NCBI RefSeq assembly: GCF_030056795.1
Contig: NZ_JASHKQ010000023.1
Location: 1 to 51,330 of the forward strand
Reading direction: 5' to 3'
DNA from: Rhodococcus sp. IEGM 1381
Lineage (GTDB): Bacteria; Actinomycetota; Actinomycetes; Mycobacteriales; Mycobacteriaceae
DNA length: 51,330 nucleotides
Part shown: positions 18,013 through 25,903 of the stretch, in pieces
Numbering within the stretch: position 1 is the first letter of the stretch
Layout of the letters: each line of letters begins with the position of its first letter
The notes under the pieces: model-generated
What the model was told of the DNA's origin: nothing
Seen by the model: only the letters and a program-made list of their open reading frames with translations
The model's database searches: none
Position numbers and translations under genes: made by a program

Positions 18013-18886
18013 GGCCGGACTTGGTCAGCGCGTGCCGCAACCGCATCGAGATGGTTGCGCGCGTGCTGCCTGCGCTCATTGCCCACATGCCCTTCGGTAG
18101 GGGTGACAGGGCTTTGGGTAGCCACGGATTTCTGACAGTCAACATGTAGACGAAAGTGGCCAGTTCACGGGCGCTGGGCTGGCGGGCACCGTTCGGCTCG
18201 TGCTTGTGGGTGACTTCCCAACCGGAGCGGCCGTAGCCGATGCCCTGCTCGTAGGCGGCCCGGGCAGTTCTCCGAAGCCGATACGCGACCATCGCGTCGG
18301 GAACATGCCCCAAAGTCAGGCCGGCCTGTTGAATCCGCCACGAAATGTCGGCGTCCTCACCGCCGCCGAGAAAACTCTCGTCGAACTTGCCCACCTGATC
18401 GACGACGCGTCGCCACATTCCGAAATTGTTACCGTGCGCGAAGGGCAGGTACCCGGTCTCGAACCTCTCCTCCGGCGCCGGCACCGCGCGCCACGACGCG
18501 ACTTCCTCCGAGTTGAGCGTCTGTACCTCGATCGGACCGCCGACTGCATCGAAGGTCTCCGCCGCACGGGTAAGGGCGGTGAGCCACCCCGGGTACACGG
18601 CATCGTCCTGGTCGGTGAACGCCAAGAAATCACCGCGGGCTGCGTCTATCCCCGCGTTTCTCGCGTGTGGGGTGCCTCTGACACCAGAGCTGTCGATCCA
18701 ACGGATGTCCAGTGGCGACTCGAGCTGTGCAATGTGCTCACGCAGCCCGTCTGTCGAGCCGTTGTCGCTGATGATCACCTCGAACTTGCCATCGAAGTCC
18801 TGAGCTTCGAGAGCAGACAATTGGTCGTCGAGGTCGGGCAGGCCGTTGTAGGCGGGAATGATGACGGACACAAGACCGGCAGACAT
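17987..18886 (-). CDS. Family 2 glycosyltransferase
   Basis: 299 aa GT-A fold enzyme. VSVIIPAYNGLPDLDDQLSAL begins at residue 6; EVIISDNGSTDGL is the nucleotide-sugar binding segment; TDQDDAVYPGW supplies the DxD-like metal site; GGGEDADISWR holds the ED catalytic-base motif. No membrane helix is seen, so it is cytoplasmic or peripheral and probably adds a sugar to a cell-envelope precursor. Acceptor unknown. It sits divergent from the VOC gene (31 bp) and convergent with the mycolyltransferase. Confidence 0.88.
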   Translation of the reverse strand: MSAGLVSVIIPAYNGLPDLDDQLSALEAQDFDGKFEVIISDNGSTDGLREHIAQLESPLDIRWIDSSGVRGTPHARNAGIDAARGDFLAFTDQDDAVYPGWLTALTRAAETFDAVGGPIEVQTLNSEEVASWRAVPAPEERFETGYLPFAHGNNFGMWRRVVDQVGKFDESFLGGGEDADISWRIQQAGLTLGHVPDAMVAYRLRRTARAAYEQGIGYGRSGWEVTHKHEPNGARQPSARELATFVYMLTVRNPWLPKALSPLPKGMWAMSAGSTRATISMRLRHALTKSGLSRLLPGR

Positions 18887-18905
18887 GGTTTTCGAGTGTA
18901 GTCGG

Positions 18906-18911
18906 TATTCT
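18906..18911 (+). promoter_or_regulatory. Likely -10 element of leaderless VOC gene
   Basis: TATTCT lies six bases before the ATG at 18918, in the 31-bp gap to the divergent GT2 gene. No Shine-Dalgarno is present, so transcription probably begins at the start codon. Confidence 0.45.
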
Positions 18912-18917
18912 CAGCAC

Positions 18918-19277
18918 ATGACGACCCCTGTGATCACCGTGGATTACACCGTCCTCGATTGCCCCGACCCTGCGGCGCTCGCTCGTTTCTACAGCACCAT
19001 TCTCGGATGGGAGCACACAGATGACGACGGCGACTGGGTGGTCATCCACGGTCCCGGTCAACAACGTCTGGCATTTCAACGGTCACCGGATTTTTCCCCG
19101 ATCGACTGGCCGAGCGAGGGCATCAAGATTCATCTCGACCTGGTGGTCGACGACATGGAACAAGCAAGGGACTTCGTCATCGACGCGGGGGCGAAACTCA
19201 TCGACCACGCGCAGTCCTCGTTCTGGGTGTACCGCGACCCCGCGGGGCACATCTTCTGCCTGTGCAAAAGAAAATGA
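18918..19277 (+). CDS. VOC family (glyoxalase/bleomycin resistance-like) protein
   Basis: 119 aa. The fold is two beta-alpha-beta-beta-beta modules: TVLDCPDPAALARFYSTILGWEH opens the first, and HLDLVVDDMEQARDFVIDAGAKL opens the second; WVYRDPAGHIFCLCKRK closes it. Possible metal ligands include His and Asp in these segments, but the enzyme activity cannot be inferred. The ATG at 18918 starts directly at the fold (MTTPVITVDYTVLD); a longer frame to 18858 overlaps the divergent GT2 gene. Confidence 0.85.
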   Translation: MTTPVITVDYTVLDCPDPAALARFYSTILGWEHTDDDGDWVVIHGPGQQRLAFQRSPDFSPIDWPSEGIKIHLDLVVDDMEQARDFVIDAGAKLIDHAQSSFWVYRDPAGHIFCLCKRK

Positions 19278-19316
19278 AGCAACAGCGACGCAGCCCGCTG
19301 AATTCCGAGAAGAGCC

Positions 19317-20183
19317 TCAAGCAACTCGGGTCTGCGGCAGAGAAGCCCCGAGATCTACGTGCTCGCCCAGCCAGCGTGCGAGCACCTGGCAACCGGTGAG
19401 CTCGCCGTCGTACGGTTCACGCGCGTAGGCGATGTGTCGGCCGCCGCCGGGGTTGGCCCATTCGAATCGGTGCCAGCGCATCGACTGCGGCAGATAGCCG
19501 GCCACCTCGGTGGCCGCGGTGCGGAGGCGTCGAACATCCTTGACCCACTGGGAGGGTCGCAGGCGAGTCCGGGTCGCATTCTGGAAGCTGTTGCTGCGCA
19601 GTAAGGTCCACAGTTCATGTAGCCAAATTCTCGGGGTGCGAAACGACATCGAGCGGGTGAGGTCGGCGATGTCGCGAATCAGACTGTCGTCGCTGGCGTT
19701 ACAGATCATGTCGGTCTCGAGTCCGATCCACCGAACCGGAATCGACTCGGGCAGAGCCGGACCCGCGCCTGCGACGCCGCGTCCAGCGCATCCGCTCAAA
19801 GCGCCGGCCGGTTGCTGGGGATCGGACACCAAGCCCGCAGCGAAAATTCGGGAGCCGTCGATCGTTCCATCGGCGACGAGTCCGAGCACCTCGCGCACGA
19901 CGGTGGCACCTTGGGAGTACCCGATCAGCGCGATCGGCCCGGTGGTGCCTTCGACTGCGCGACGGAGGCGTCGAACACCGATGTCGGCACTGTGACGGAA
20001 GCACAGTCCGCCGAGTGAAACAGGACCGTACGACGCCGGGTAGCCGACCCATCGGCCGACGAAACGGTCGTCGAGTTCACCGACCACGCAGGCGAGCAGT
20101 CCGGTGACATGCGTCCGATGGTCGGACGGATGCGATTCTCCGGTACCTCCGACGGCGAGTACGGTGACCTGATCCTGGTTCAT
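19317..20183 (-). CDS. Alpha/beta hydrolase, PE-PPE / cutinase-like serine esterase
   Basis: 288 aa. The N-terminus reads TVLAVGGTGESH, followed by WVGYPASYGPV and the nucleophile elbow IALIGYSQGATVVREVL (Ser near residue 90). This pattern fits actinobacterial PE-PPE-domain and cutinase-like hydrolases, which act on lipid or envelope esters. The C-terminal region carries a likely catalytic His (HIAYAREPYDG). No signal peptide is seen. It could also be a lysin-B-like mycolyl esterase; this cannot be decided from sequence alone. It lies downstream of the DGAT-like gene in the same orientation. Confidence 0.7.
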   Translation of the reverse strand: MNQDQVTVLAVGGTGESHPSDHRTHVTGLLACVVGELDDRFVGRWVGYPASYGPVSLGGLCFRHSADIGVRRLRRAVEGTTGPIALIGYSQGATVVREVLGLVADGTIDGSRIFAAGLVSDPQQPAGALSGCAGRGVAGAGPALPESIPVRWIGLETDMICNASDDSLIRDIADLTRSMSFRTPRIWLHELWTLLRSNSFQNATRTRLRPSQWVKDVRRLRTAATEVAGYLPQSMRWHRFEWANPGGGRHIAYAREPYDGELTGCQVLARWLGEHVDLGASLPQTRVA

Positions 20184-20258
20184 GACCTCGAGTCTGGCGG
20201 GCGAACCTGAGCTCGACGCCCGGCAAATGCTGAGAACTGTCTGGCATTTCGGTCCAGA

Positions 20259-21593
20259 TCAAGTCAAAGCCGTGCGCACCTGGTCGAGGGCATCGCGTAG
20301 AAGCGCCTCGTAGCGGTCCGGGTCGGGTACGGCGGCGCTGTTGGAGGTGATGCCGATGGTGACGGTGTTGCCGATGCCGTGCACTCCGTGGGTCAGGCTC
20401 ATGGCGGGGGAGAGGGCGGGAAAGCCTGCAGTGAACCGGACGGGGCCGCCGCAGAGCATCAGGTCTGCGGCACCGCGCGTGACGCTGGAGACGACGGTGT
20501 TGCCGGTGACCGTCGGGGGGATCGCGGTCGGATCGAACTGTGCGACGCCCCATTCGGCCAGAAATGCCGGCACGTGTACTTCGACCTCGTCTTGCGATGC
20601 GCGGGCCGCCTCCGCCAGTGGATGACTCGCGCGGACTCTGCGCGCGGCCAGGTCGTTCGAGATGAGCAGCATGCGTGTCCGGATGTCCGGCTCGGCGGGA
20701 AACAGTCCGACTCCCACGTTGCCGAAGTTGTTGCGCGCGGGTCCACGCGTCCGTCGGGCGAGGGTCACCTCTGCGGCCAGATCGGCCGGAGTGTCGAGAA
20801 AGGCTTGCAGTGCAATCGAAATGGCGGTGAGTGCAAAAGCGGTGACCGTGGTGCCCTCGGCGTGCAGATCGGACTTCGCGAGCACGATGGTCCGCACGGA
20901 CGTCCGGCCGGTTGGCGCGACGTCGAGGGCCGTCAGGACTCGCGACCGAGCAGGCGGCGGGATCGAACCCGAGTCGGTGGCTCGCCCGAGGGCCAGCGCG
21001 TCCCGTCGAACGCGCAGCCCGCCGCGAACCATCAGCGCCGTGTGCAGCGGAAGGACTGCCGCGGCACGCACTTCGGACGCCAGTTCGGTCCCGGTGGAAC
21101 GCGAGGTGCGCTCCGGCACGGGCGCGAGTCGATGCGTGCCGAAGAGGTCGCGGGCGGTCTTCGATGCCAGTGCCCCGTCGGCCGCTGCGTGTGAAAGTTG
21201 CAGCACAGCAACGACAGTCGAGCCCGGTTCACCCGGCGAATCCGTGATGTTCGGATACAGGTGCAGATGCCACACCGACCCTCGGGGGTCCACCTGATGC
21301 TCGAACGACGACGAGATCGCATCGAGGCAGTCCGGCCAGGTGCGTGGTGTCCGGTGAACGATGACCGCGTCGGTGCGCGGATTCGCGGACGTCCACCGTG
21401 GATAGTCGAGCCCGAGAGGCGCGTCGGTGACGTGTCGGCGCAGTACGTCGATCCGAGCGCTGCGTTCGAGCAGTCGCACCACCTCGGCATCGAGGTCGTC
21501 GGGCCCGGTGTCGAAGCAGTACAGCAGAAACTGGTCGCTCGGAATCTTCGACGCCATCCAGTACGCCCGCGCATCGGCCGGGTGCAGGTGCAT
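20259..21593 (-). CDS. Wax ester synthase / diacylglycerol acyltransferase family (WS/DGAT)
   Basis: About 444 aa. The N-terminus HLHPADARAYWMASKIPSDQ matches the start of WS/DGAT enzymes, which store acyl-CoA as triacylglycerol or wax esters. The active-site motif HHxxxDG appears as SHAAADG near residue 138: the first His is Ser, while the catalytic His and DG remain. The C-terminal part (NFGNVGVGLFP, SPAMSLTHGVHGIGNTVTIGI) matches the family. An alternative start is the ATG at 21632. Upstream palindromes at 21673-21699 may regulate it. Whether acyltransfer is retained needs testing. Confidence 0.8.
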   Translation of the reverse strand: MHLHPADARAYWMASKIPSDQFLLYCFDTGPDDLDAEVVRLLERSARIDVLRRHVTDAPLGLDYPRWTSANPRTDAVIVHRTPRTWPDCLDAISSSFEHQVDPRGSVWHLHLYPNITDSPGEPGSTVVAVLQLSHAAADGALASKTARDLFGTHRLAPVPERTSRSTGTELASEVRAAAVLPLHTALMVRGGLRVRRDALALGRATDSGSIPPPARSRVLTALDVAPTGRTSVRTIVLAKSDLHAEGTTVTAFALTAISIALQAFLDTPADLAAEVTLARRTRGPARNNFGNVGVGLFPAEPDIRTRMLLISNDLAARRVRASHPLAEAARASQDEVEVHVPAFLAEWGVAQFDPTAIPPTVTGNTVVSSVTRGAADLMLCGGPVRFTAGFPALSPAMSLTHGVHGIGNTVTIGITSNSAAVPDPDRYEALLRDALDQVRTALT

Positions 21594-21672
21594 CGACTCG
21601 GGGCGATTGCTGTCGGGTCGATCGCGGGGCACACGGTGAAGCCTAAGCGCCGCGACGGCACCGGGCAGGTTA

Positions 21673-21699
21673 CGAACTGACCAGTTCGGTTCTGTGAAC
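21673..21699. promoter_or_regulatory. Adjacent palindromes of GAAC/GTTC half-sites upstream of the WS/DGAT gene
   Basis: CGAACTGACCAGTTCG is a perfect 16-bp palindrome at 21673-21688, and GTTCTGTGAAC (21689-21699) follows directly. The four half-sites suggest a dimeric regulator. The GAAC-N6-GTTC spacing differs from a LexA box (N4). Confidence 0.45.
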
Positions 21700-21826
21700 T
21701 CTCACCACGACGGGCCGAGGACTTCTTCGATTGCCTCGGCGATTACTCGCCGCATCCCCGTTAGCCTGGATCAATGCATTGCCTCGCCCTCCGTCCGCGA
21801 CGCCGTGAGATCGCACGGTCGGTGTC

Positions 21827-23179
21827 GTGACGCCCAGAGTTGCCTCGGGCTATCGGGCGGGTCTGCGTTCCTCGACCAACGCTGCCGCCTCGGCCGACTA
21901 CGTCACCGACATTTCCTACAGCGAGTATGGTTCGGCGGCTTGCACCCTCGGGGTCGCGTCGGACAGCATCGTCTTTCTCGCCCCTGCCTTCACCGTCGAC
22001 GGGATCGGTGTGTTGCGGTCGTCGGACTTCGGAAAGTCATGGCGCGCCTCGGTTCCGGAGGGCATGCGGAACGGTGGACGTCGGCCGTATCTGTACTTCG
22101 AGGATGTCGACGACCGACTGTTTCTCCATGCCGGCCGATTCGGCGCGGCACCGCTGCATCTGTTTCGGACGGGATTCACTCTCGGGGTCAGCGATGACCG
22201 AGGTGAAACCTGGCGCATGCGAAAGGTAGCGTCCAAAGCCAGAATGAACGCGAAAATCTTTGCTGGACCACGTAATTCGAGCAGCGGGAGAGTGACATAC
22301 CTGTCTGCTCCGACGCCGTTCGCGCTGCGTGTGCGACCGCTGATCAACGTGACCCGTCAGGTGATCTGGCGGTCGTACGACGGCGGCGTGAAGTGGGAGG
22401 TGGCCGGCGGATTCGACATCGATCCGAAGAACATCCCCGGTCTACCGAGCCGTGAGTACGTCACGTTCGGCAAGGGCGTCGTCGGCCCGGATGGAACGGT
22501 CTACATCGGCGGCCGTTACGGTCGACGGTTCGCAGTGGCAGTCAGTCACGACGAGGGTCTGACCTGGGATGTCCGCATGGTTCCCGGGTCGGCACTGGCG
22601 AGATACCACAACCCACTGCATTTTCTGTTGCTCGGTTCGCGCTATCGGCTGCCGGAGTCGACGGCCGTCGACGACGAGGGAAACGTCTACGTGGTGTGGC
22701 CGGACCGCGACGGAGTGCTCCATGCCGCCTGGTCCTCCGATGGAACGGTGACCTGGTCGAGGCCGGTGGTTGTCTCCGCGCCCGGAGTGCGCGATGCCCG
22801 CCTCGGCGCTATCACCGCCACCGGGTCCGGGCGAGTGGGTATCGCCTATTACGGGCGTGAGCGAGGGCGCGCATTCCACGGGTTCATCGCGCAGTGCCGT
22901 GACTTTCGCACCGGCCGCCCGGTGTTCGTCGGTGGCAAGTACAACGAACCCGACGCGCCACTGCTTCCGCACGGCTTCTGCGGTGGGCTGAAGGATTTCG
23001 CATTGGGGCGCTCACTCGACGACATCGTTCGGGTGCACTTCGCCCCCAACGGTGACCTCCTCACGGGAGCCGTGATGCAGATGCGGGGCAGAAACCGGCA
23101 GCGCCCCTGGGCGGCGCGTTCGAGACGCACCGAGATGCAGGCAGTACTCGGACGGCTGGGCCGAGTCGTCAGAGTCTGA
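21827..23179 (+). CDS. BNR/Asp-box sialidase-fold protein
   Basis: 450 aa. At least five Asp-box repeats mark a beta-propeller: SSDFGKSW, SDDRGETW, SYDGGVKW, SHDEGLTW and SSDGTVTW. This is the sialidase/exo-alpha-sialidase fold, but the catalytic Arg triad, Tyr and Glu of true sialidases cannot be assigned, so a glycan-binding or non-sialidase role is possible. No signal peptide or lipobox is seen. GTG at 21827 is the first start after an in-frame stop at 21806. A strong hairpin terminator follows at 23188. Confidence 0.75.
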   Translation: MTPRVASGYRAGLRSSTNAAASADYVTDISYSEYGSAACTLGVASDSIVFLAPAFTVDGIGVLRSSDFGKSWRASVPEGMRNGGRRPYLYFEDVDDRLFLHAGRFGAAPLHLFRTGFTLGVSDDRGETWRMRKVASKARMNAKIFAGPRNSSSGRVTYLSAPTPFALRVRPLINVTRQVIWRSYDGGVKWEVAGGFDIDPKNIPGLPSREYVTFGKGVVGPDGTVYIGGRYGRRFAVAVSHDEGLTWDVRMVPGSALARYHNPLHFLLLGSRYRLPESTAVDDEGNVYVVWPDRDGVLHAAWSSDGTVTWSRPVVVSAPGVRDARLGAITATGSGRVGIAYYGRERGRAFHGFIAQCRDFRTGRPVFVGGKYNEPDAPLLPHGFCGGLKDFALGRSLDDIVRVHFAPNGDLLTGAVMQMRGRNRQRPWAARSRRTEMQAVLGRLGRVVRV

Positions 23180-23187
23180 GCAAGCGA

Positions 23188-23219
23188 AAGGCCCTGCAGC
23201 GCATGCGCTGCAGGGCCTT
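23188..23219. terminator. Bidirectional hairpin terminator
   Basis: A perfect 32-nt palindrome (AAGGCCCTGCAGCGCA and its reverse complement) lies between the convergent stops of the sialidase-fold gene and the secreted protein gene. Stem of up to 16 bp; no long U-tract. Confidence 0.8.
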
Positions 23220-23232
23220 CGCGGTTTCGATA

Positions 23233-24054
23233 TCAGGCGACGTTGATCAGACCGACGGTGGGGAAGAAGAAGCAACTCTTGGCGGTACCGTCGAGCGCCT
23301 TGTGGTTCACCGTGCCGAACACCGCGGCCAGGACGGTTCCCGATCCGGTCTCGACGGGGACGGCGCGGGCACCGGCAGCGGGAAGCGAGTTGATCGCGTT
23401 GACGACGAGGGGCTCGGCCATCCCTTTCAGTTCGTTCGGAATGCCGGAGTTGGCGAGCATCGACTGAGCGAGAGTGGTTGCCAGGCCGCCGAAGTCGGCA
23501 AATCCGCCCTTCAGTGTGTTGACGTTGAACCAGGCCACCTGCATGCCGGTCTTGTCGGCCGAATCGTTCACGATGCCGGCCGGTACGAACGCGAACATCG
23601 TCTCGCCTTTGTCGACGGCGTTGAGATCGGGAATCTTCAGCGGCGGCAGACCCGGGAGTGTGGGGATCGACGGCACGGCCAGCTGAGGCCACGGGCCTGC
23701 TGCTCCGCCTGCGACGCCCGGGACGATGCCGAGGGGTGAGGCCCCGGTTGCTGCGCAGTTGATCGCAGCGGTGGGGTAGAAGAACGGGGTGATGCCGAAG
23801 TCGGTCAACGCCTTGTTGGCTGCGTTCAGTGCGGCGAACGGATCGGTGCGCGCGTCCTCGGCGACCGGGGTGCGCGAGTCGGCGATGGCGTTCGCGGCCT
23901 CGAGAGATGCACCGCCCTGACCCTGCAGTGCAGCAATTGCCTGGGCCAGCGGATCTACCGGTGCCGGCTCCGCTGCTGCGGTAGCGGGGACTGCGAGCAA
24001 TGCCGCGCAAGAGAGCGCGAGCGCGCCCGCCAGACGGCTGAGGCGACGAGACAT
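23233..24054 (-). CDS. Secreted hypothetical protein, first of two paralogues
   Basis: 273 aa. A Sec signal peptide (LAGALALSCAALLAVPATAAA, cleavage near AAA-EP) is followed by an Ala/Pro-rich segment and a folded domain. The domain contains FFYPTAAINC, MFAFVPAGIV, VAWFNVNTLKGG, GSGTVLAAVFGTV and ends in KSCFFFPTVGLINVA. The same elements, including two Cys, occur in the protein at 25904. No function is known to me. An AGGAG site precedes the ATG at 24054. The gene ends 13 bp after the terminator hairpin. It is probably an envelope or extracellular protein restricted to mycolata. Confidence 0.75.
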   Translation of the reverse strand: MSRRLSRLAGALALSCAALLAVPATAAAEPAPVDPLAQAIAALQGQGGASLEAANAIADSRTPVAEDARTDPFAALNAANKALTDFGITPFFYPTAAINCAATGASPLGIVPGVAGGAAGPWPQLAVPSIPTLPGLPPLKIPDLNAVDKGETMFAFVPAGIVNDSADKTGMQVAWFNVNTLKGGFADFGGLATTLAQSMLANSGIPNELKGMAEPLVVNAINSLPAAGARAVPVETGSGTVLAAVFGTVNHKALDGTAKSCFFFPTVGLINVA

Positions 24055-24055
24055 G

Positions 24056-24070
24056 TGTGACTCCTGTGAC
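24056..24070 (-). promoter_or_regulatory. Direct GTCACA repeats, 9-bp phase
   Basis: On the minus strand GTCACA occurs twice at exactly 9-bp spacing, directly upstream of and partly overlapping the ribosome site of the secreted protein gene. Two further GT-starting 9-mers continue the phase to about 24092. The motif resembles direct-repeat sites of OmpR/PhoB-type regulators such as MtrA. Overlap with the ribosome site makes chance similarity possible. Confidence 0.35.
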
Positions 24071-24187
24071 TGATGTGGCTTATGTTGCGGTTGCGCTGAT
24101 ACCACCACACATCATCTCGACGTCACAAGTTCTGCCGGAATCCGTTGTCCAATCGAGACGGTCCGATCGAGACGGTCCAAGAACAGT

Positions 24188-24766
24188 TCAGCCCACGTCG
24201 ATGCCGAAGTCCCGAACGATTCCTTCCAGGCCCGATGCGTAGCCCTGGCCGATGGCGCGGAATTTCCATTCGGCACCGCGGCGGTACAGCTCACCGAACA
24301 CCATGGCGGTTTCGGTGGAGGCATCCTCGCTCAGGTCGAAGCGGGCGAGCTCGCGTCCGTCGGCCTTGTCGACGACGCGGATGAAGGCGTTGACGACCTG
24401 ACCGAAGTTCTGCCCCAGGGCGTCTGCGTTGTGAATGGACACCGGAAAGACGATGGAGTCGACTTCCGGGGTCAGTGCAACCAGGTCCACATCGATGCTC
24501 TCGTCGTCGCCCTCGCCTTCACCGGTGCGGTTGTCGCCAGTGTGCTCGATGGCGCCATCGGGGGAGCGGAGGTTGTTGTAGAAGACGAAGTAGAGGTCGC
24601 TCAGCGCCTTCTTGGTGGTGCCGAGGCCGATGGCGCTGGCATCGAGATCGAAGTCGCCGCCGGTGGTGGCCCGGACGTCCCAGCCCAGTCCGACGGAGAC
24701 AGCGGTCAGGTTCGGTGCTTCCTTCGTCAGCGAGACATTTCCACCCTTGGCAAGAGTTACGCCCAT
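24188..24766 (-). CDS. terD: TerD family stress protein
   Basis: 192 aa. MGVTLAKGGNVSLTK at the N-terminus and GLGWDVRATTGGDFDLDASAIGL are diagnostic. The Ca2+-binding acidic motif DNRTGEGEGDDESIDVDL is at about residues 78-95. FRAIGQGYASGLEGIVRDFGI ends the domain. TerD proteins bind Ca2+ and are linked to tellurite, phage and stress phenotypes; the precise role here is unknown. The ATG at 24766 is chosen because the AAGGAG site has 9-nt spacing to it, against 3 nt for the ATG at 24772. No other ter genes adjoin it. Confidence 0.93.
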   Translation of the reverse strand: MGVTLAKGGNVSLTKEAPNLTAVSVGLGWDVRATTGGDFDLDASAIGLGTTKKALSDLYFVFYNNLRSPDGAIEHTGDNRTGEGEGDDESIDVDLVALTPEVDSIVFPVSIHNADALGQNFGQVVNAFIRVVDKADGRELARFDLSEDASTETAMVFGELYRRGAEWKFRAIGQGYASGLEGIVRDFGIDVG

Positions 24767-25006
24767 GTCCATCCACTCCTTCGCGCGTTCTTTCTGTGCA
24801 TCGTTCCACCCACCCTATTCATCCCCGCGGTTCGGATGCCCGAGTTGCCGATGTGATGCCAGGGAGAAGGGTGGCGAGTGTGAGCTGTGGGGCTGGCGGT
24901 GCCGATGGGATTGTGGTGGGATACGACAAAAGATCACAAGCTAGCAGTGGTGGTGCAGTTCTGTGCGTAGGCGCGCCGCGGCGATCGAACGACTATGGAG
25001 ATTTCT

Positions 25007-25744
25007 GTGCAGGTTTCGCGACGTGAACTGTTCAAGTACGCCGCCGCAGGGTCCGCTGCCGCCGTCGGACTGGTTGCGCTGGGGACGGCGACCGCGCATG
25101 CGGACGCCGGACTGGGAACTCTCGTCGACTATTCGGGCGGGGTGCCGTCTGCCTCGGCGATCAAGCAGGCCGGTCATCGCGGGGCGGTGCGATACGTGTC
25201 CGATCGTCGACCCGATGCGGACTGGATGATCGGCAAGCCGATGCGTAAGTCCGAGGCCGACTCGCTCACCGCCGCCGGACTGGAGGTGGTCTCGAATTAC
25301 CAGTTCGGAAAAGGAAAGACGTCGGATTGGCGCGGTGGGTACGCAGCGGGTGTGAAACATGCCGAGCGCGGCCTCGAGCTCCATACGGCTGCCGGAGGTC
25401 CCGCGGACCGCCCGATCTACGCGTCGATCGACGACAATCCCTCCGCGGTGGAGTTCGCGACTCTGATTGCGCCGTACATCCTGGGTTGGCAGTCGGTGAT
25501 CGGGGCCGAGAACACCGGCATCTATGCCAATTCGCCCACCATCGAATTGGCCTCGGTAGCCGGTCTCGGCCAGTGGTATTGGCAGCACAATTGGGGTTCA
25601 CCGAAGGGCTTCGTTCACCCGGCGGCGCATATTCATCAGATCCGAATCGACAAGGATTCTGTCGGCGGAGTCAAAGTGGACATCAACAATATTCTCGAAG
25701 CCGATTACGGGCAGTGGTCGAAATCCGCCGCCGATATCACCTGA
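25007..25744 (+). CDS. Tat-exported DUF1906 glycoside-hydrolase-like protein (Rv2525c-like)
   Basis: About 245 aa. The N-terminus MQVSRRELFKYAAAGSAAAV carries a twin-arginine signal (SRRELFK), with a hydrophobic stretch and cleavage near AHA-DA. The mature domain starts GTLVDYSGGVPSASAIKQAG and contains AVRYVSDRRP, GLEVVSNYQFG, YASIDDN and GIYANSPTIELA, features of the DUF1906 TIM-barrel family. M. tuberculosis Rv2525c belongs to it and influences the cell wall. A GGAG site six bases before the GTG at 25007 favours that start over the ATG at 24995. It lies between two paralogous secreted-protein genes. Confidence 0.9.
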   Translation: MQVSRRELFKYAAAGSAAAVGLVALGTATAHADAGLGTLVDYSGGVPSASAIKQAGHRGAVRYVSDRRPDADWMIGKPMRKSEADSLTAAGLEVVSNYQFGKGKTSDWRGGYAAGVKHAERGLELHTAAGGPADRPIYASIDDNPSAVEFATLIAPYILGWQSVIGAENTGIYANSPTIELASVAGLGQWYWQHNWGSPKGFVHPAAHIHQIRIDKDSVGGVKVDINNILEADYGQWSKSAADIT

Positions 25745-25848
25745 ATTACATCGATGTAATACAGCGGCAGACAAGTGGATAACTACGTCCGGTGTTTGTC
25801 GCATTCGACCATCTTCGAAGTCGACGAATCCGAAACATCTTCGAAAGA

Positions 25849-25885
25849 ACTTCACCCCCGGCCGAGGAACAGCCGGGGGTGAAGT
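25849..25885. terminator. Strong bidirectional hairpin terminator
   Basis: CTTCACCCCCGGC and GCCGGGGGTGAAG form a 13-14-bp perfect stem with a 9-nt loop, between the convergent Tat-exported DUF1906 gene and the second secreted-protein gene. Confidence 0.85.
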
Positions 25886-25903
25886 GCGTCGTGCGCGCAG
25901 GAA

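Noticed and set aside
21673..21688. LexA box upstream of WS/DGAT
   Set aside because: The spacing between GAAC and GTTC is six bases instead of four.
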